From Alphaproteobacteria bacterium (GTDB lineage Bacteria; Pseudomonadota; Alphaproteobacteria; Rickettsiales; UBA3002), in contig JAUIBB010000004.1 in the NCBI GenBank assembly GCA_030427685.1, forward strand, positions 1-42,616: a stretch of 42,616 nucleotides of DNA, read 5' to 3'. Positions 39,673 to 42,616 of this stretch are shown here, in pieces. The notes under the pieces were generated by a model that was not told the DNA's origin, made no database searches, and was given only the letters and a program-made list of their open reading frames with translations. Each line of letters opens with the position of its first letter. Within the stretch, counting starts at the first letter, position 1. The position numbers and the translations under genes were made by a program.

Positions 39673-40527
39673 ATGTCACATAGCCCGGCCACCACGGCAT
39701 CCAAACGCAGCATCCCGCAATTGCGCGCCACCAAGGGCGTTGAAAAGCTTGCCATGCTGACCGCCTATACGGCCCCCATGGCAGAGCTGCTCGCACCGCA
39801 TTGCGACATGCTCCTCGTCGGCGACTCGCTGGGAATGGTGGTCTATGGCCTGCCCTCAACCTTACCCGTCACGCTGGAGATGATGATAAACCATGGCGCT
39901 GCCGTCGTGCGCGGTGCAGGTGCCACCCCTGTGATCGTCGATATGCCATTTGGCAGCTATCAGGCCTCGCCAGAGCAAGCCTTCACCAATGCCGCACGCA
40001 TCCTTCAGGAAACCGGCTGCGCCGCCGTCAAGCTTGAAGGCGGCGCCGAGATGGCCGAAACCATTCGTTTCTTAAGCGATCGCGCCATCCCCGTCATGGC
40101 GCATGTCGGCCTGATGCCACAACATGTGAACCAAATGGGTGGCTTTAAAACACAAGGCAAAGAGGCCGATGACTATGCTGCCATCCAGCATGCCGCGACC
40201 ACCGTCGCCGCTGCCGGTGCATTTGCGATGGTGATTGAGGGGGTGGTCGAGCCGCTCGCCGCCGAGATCACCCGTCAGGTGAGCATCCCCACCATCGGCA
40301 TTGGTGCATCGGCCGCCTGCGATGGCCAGGTGCTGGTCATCGACGATATGCTGGGCATGTTCACCCATGCACCGCGCTTCGTCAAAAAATATGCCGCCCT
40401 GCGTGAGACCATCAGCACGGCGGTTGCCAGCTACGCAGCGGAAGTCAAGAATGGCAGCTTCCCAAGCGATGCGCATTGCTATGGCACCGTCACGGCCCCC
40501 AAGAAAAAACCGGCACGCCGCTCGTAA
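39673..40527 (+). CDS. panB: 3-methyl-2-oxobutanoate hydroxymethyltransferase
   Basis: [81 protein letters not shown] 39673 preferred over the ORF-track start 39625. Confidence 0.95.
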   Translation: MSHSPATTASKRSIPQLRATKGVEKLAMLTAYTAPMAELLAPHCDMLLVGDSLGMVVYGLPSTLPVTLEMMINHGAAVVRGAGATPVIVDMPFGSYQASPEQAFTNAARILQETGCAAVKLEGGAEMAETIRFLSDRAIPVMAHVGLMPQHVNQMGGFKTQGKEADDYAAIQHAATTVAAAGAFAMVIEGVVEPLAAEITRQVSIPTIGIGASAACDGQVLVIDDMLGMFTHAPRFVKKYAALRETISTAVASYAAEVKNGSFPSDAHCYGTVTAPKKKPARRS

Positions 40528-42576
40528 TCAGTCGAACGAGACATAGAGCAAGGTCGGCGCCATCCCCATACAGCTCGGCCCTGGCAACCGTGGGTGCCCG
40601 GCATAGGTAACCACCAGCGTATCAAACCCACCCCGGCGCACCGCAGGCGGCAGCACGAGCATTTCATATTCGTCGATATACTGCTTCTGAGCCTGTGGCG
40701 GCAAGCGCACCTCGCCAGTCCGAACCGTACCCAGCACCTGCCCATCCTTCTCAAAATCAAACTGGAAGTGGCACGCTTTCAGCGCAGCAACATGCAGTGC
40801 TTTCGCCTTCACCAACCGTGGCGACGAGAACCGATAAGGCGTGCCAACGGCAATCGTCATGTTCAGCGCCTCCGCGTAATCCACCACCTCATCCAACAGC
40901 ACCTGCATCTGGCGCGGATGGGTAATCCGGCTCAGCGGCCAGTCGGTGCGTTGCAGTACCTGCGCAACATAGCGATCACGGTACTGGTCATATGCGCCCA
41001 ACTGAAAAGCAACCAGCGTGCGTAACCGCTCCCAACTCCAAAAAGGATCTGCGATGATCGTATGTAGCGCTTGCGCATACACAGCAAGGTCGGCATCCAT
41101 CGCACTGGCGTCCCCCGTCTCACGAAACTGGCGGTATCCGGCAGGCAGAATGCGAACAAAATGCCCGATGCGCCAACTACGGCGATCTACCAGCGGCAGC
41201 CGTGCCAGCAAGGCATCGGCCAAGCCAAACGGGTCAATATAAGCGATATGGGGCCCACCAAAATACGGGTTCATCCCGGCGTTTCCGCGTGTTTCCATCT
41301 GCGGCATCACACCGCGCAATCCCTCTGGCACCGTATGCCGTAATGCCCGCCCAGACTGAACCCAGTGATACGTATCGAGTGCTTTTTTGTCTGGCAGATT
41401 ACCCAGCAGGCTGGTTCTCTTTTTATAAAACTGCCGCTCGTTGGCGATGCCGTTACTGCCGACAACATCAATCACTTCGGTGTAGCGACCAATCAGCCCG
41501 AGCACCAATACACCCATCGCCACAAACAATACCCAGATGCGGCGCTGTTGCGGTGTGCTGCACCAGGCCACATCGGCAAGCAAAATCAGGGTAACGGTCA
41601 GGGGGGCGGTAAAAAAGCGCCCGGACATATAGTCCCCACCAATGGCCAGCAGGTAGCCGAGATAGATCACTACTCCCAATGCAACCATCACATGGCGGTC
41701 ATACAGCGCTTCCCAGCGATGGCGCACCAGCCGGTAGGCTGCATACCCCACAGCCAGCACCAGCAGGTAACATGATGGCATGTCATTCCAGAAGAAGTCG
41801 GCATAATAGCGCAGCCCTTGCCGAATTGTATCATCCCACGCGATACCCGTATTCAGCTTGGCGTATTTCGTATTGGGAAAAACAAACCCATAATAAAGCA
41901 GGCTGAAGATACACCAGCCCGCCAGTGGCAACGACGCCAGCAATACCTTCCCCCAGCGCAGCCGATGCCACTGCGTTGCCAGCAAAAACAACGCCACTGG
42001 CAACACAAACCAGACCAGATCAAACCGCGTGAGCAACAGGCCCGATGCTGTCAGCCCCAGCCAGAACCACGGCACGCGCTTGCCGCGTAAAAACATGAGA
42101 AAAAATACCGCCAGCAACAGTGACGCAAGTGGGTTCTCCAGCCCAGAGACAAAAAACTCCAATATCGAACGCGACATGGCAAGCGGCAGGAATAGCATCC
42201 CCACTACGACCAGCGGCTGGGCACGGTAACCGCGCTGTAACAACAGGTAGCAAGCCATCGAGACCACAAGGCTAAGGCCAATGCCGGTAAAGAATTCTTC
42301 CCGCGTGCACGCCATCACCAGCAGGTTGGCGAACATCCATAACGGATGGGTATACACCTGCACCCGCTCGTCGATATTCCAGCGCAGCCCATAACCATGG
42401 AGTGCGTTATCAATCACCCGAAAGGTAATGTAGGCATCTTCCGCCAACCATGCCTTGGCCACCAAAAGCCCCAAAAATGCCAGCGGCAAGACGATCTGCA
42501 ACACGCGAAACACCGTAGGCCGCTCGACCCATGCCGCGACCTTTTTCCCTCGTTCTATCAGTCGCTCAAATGCCAT
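40528..42576 (-). CDS. Large polytopic membrane protein, GT-C/AftB-like glycosyltransferase candidate
   Basis: 682 aa, about 10 hydrophobic segments, N-terminal AEDAYITFRVIDNALHGYGLRWNIDERVQVYTHPLWMFANLL, resembling the (D/E)DAYI...G.G...N.GERV.G.T.PLW motif of GT-C arabinofuranosyltransferase-type proteins. Confidence 0.65.
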   Translation of the reverse strand: MAFERLIERGKKVAAWVERPTVFRVLQIVLPLAFLGLLVAKAWLAEDAYITFRVIDNALHGYGLRWNIDERVQVYTHPLWMFANLLVMACTREEFFTGIGLSLVVSMACYLLLQRGYRAQPLVVVGMLFLPLAMSRSILEFFVSGLENPLASLLLAVFFLMFLRGKRVPWFWLGLTASGLLLTRFDLVWFVLPVALFLLATQWHRLRWGKVLLASLPLAGWCIFSLLYYGFVFPNTKYAKLNTGIAWDDTIRQGLRYYADFFWNDMPSCYLLVLAVGYAAYRLVRHRWEALYDRHVMVALGVVIYLGYLLAIGGDYMSGRFFTAPLTVTLILLADVAWCSTPQQRRIWVLFVAMGVLVLGLIGRYTEVIDVVGSNGIANERQFYKKRTSLLGNLPDKKALDTYHWVQSGRALRHTVPEGLRGVMPQMETRGNAGMNPYFGGPHIAYIDPFGLADALLARLPLVDRRSWRIGHFVRILPAGYRQFRETGDASAMDADLAVYAQALHTIIADPFWSWERLRTLVAFQLGAYDQYRDRYVAQVLQRTDWPLSRITHPRQMQVLLDEVVDYAEALNMTIAVGTPYRFSSPRLVKAKALHVAALKACHFQFDFEKDGQVLGTVRTGEVRLPPQAQKQYIDEYEMLVLPPAVRRGGFDTLVVTYAGHPRLPGPSCMGMAPTLLYVSFD

Positions 42577-42616
42577 TTCAGTTGTCTTTTTACCTCCCCT
42601 TCCCTAGCATCGCTAC

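Overview
The window looks like a dense, ordinary alphaproteobacterial chromosome segment, judged from protein families and gene order. I see no tRNA, rRNA, CRISPR array, IS element or prophage. From left to right it contains: (i) a partial TpsB/ShlB-type outer-membrane transporter on the minus strand, which is missing from the supplied ORF track because it runs off the edge; (ii) a compact L-Ara4N-like (arn) cluster with arnT-, arnE-, arnB- and arnC-like genes, a stand-alone ArnA decarboxylase domain, and ugd; (iii) rplM-rpsI-argC-gamma carbonic anhydrase; (iv) a phoR-pstC-pstA::pstB operon in which pstA and pstB form one open frame; (v) rplU-rpmA, an uncharacterised gene pair, and obgE; (vi) a pentapeptide-repeat membrane protein, proB, an RDD protein and proA; (vii) an orphan pilin-like gene, then nadD-rsfS-rlmH-gpmI-envC-ctpA-yibQ-like-rppH; (viii) argB-engB-yidC-yidD-rnpA-rpmH on the minus strand; (ix) an orphan histidine kinase, panB and a large GT-C-like membrane protein. 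The observations most worth checking are: the missing formylation/deformylation steps in the arn cluster; the pstA::pstB fusion, whose junction carries a (CG)n tract at which a one-unit change would restore two overlapping genes; a probable ATT-initiated rsfS with a long Lys/Ala-rich N-terminus; Lys/Ala tails on three ribosome-associated proteins; a frameshift in ctpA at an A5 run; two neighbouring uncharacterised genes sharing a domain; and convergent gene pairs with 0-5 nt between stop codons. I cannot identify a clearly new complete system from sequence alone. All homology calls come from recognition by eye, not from searches.
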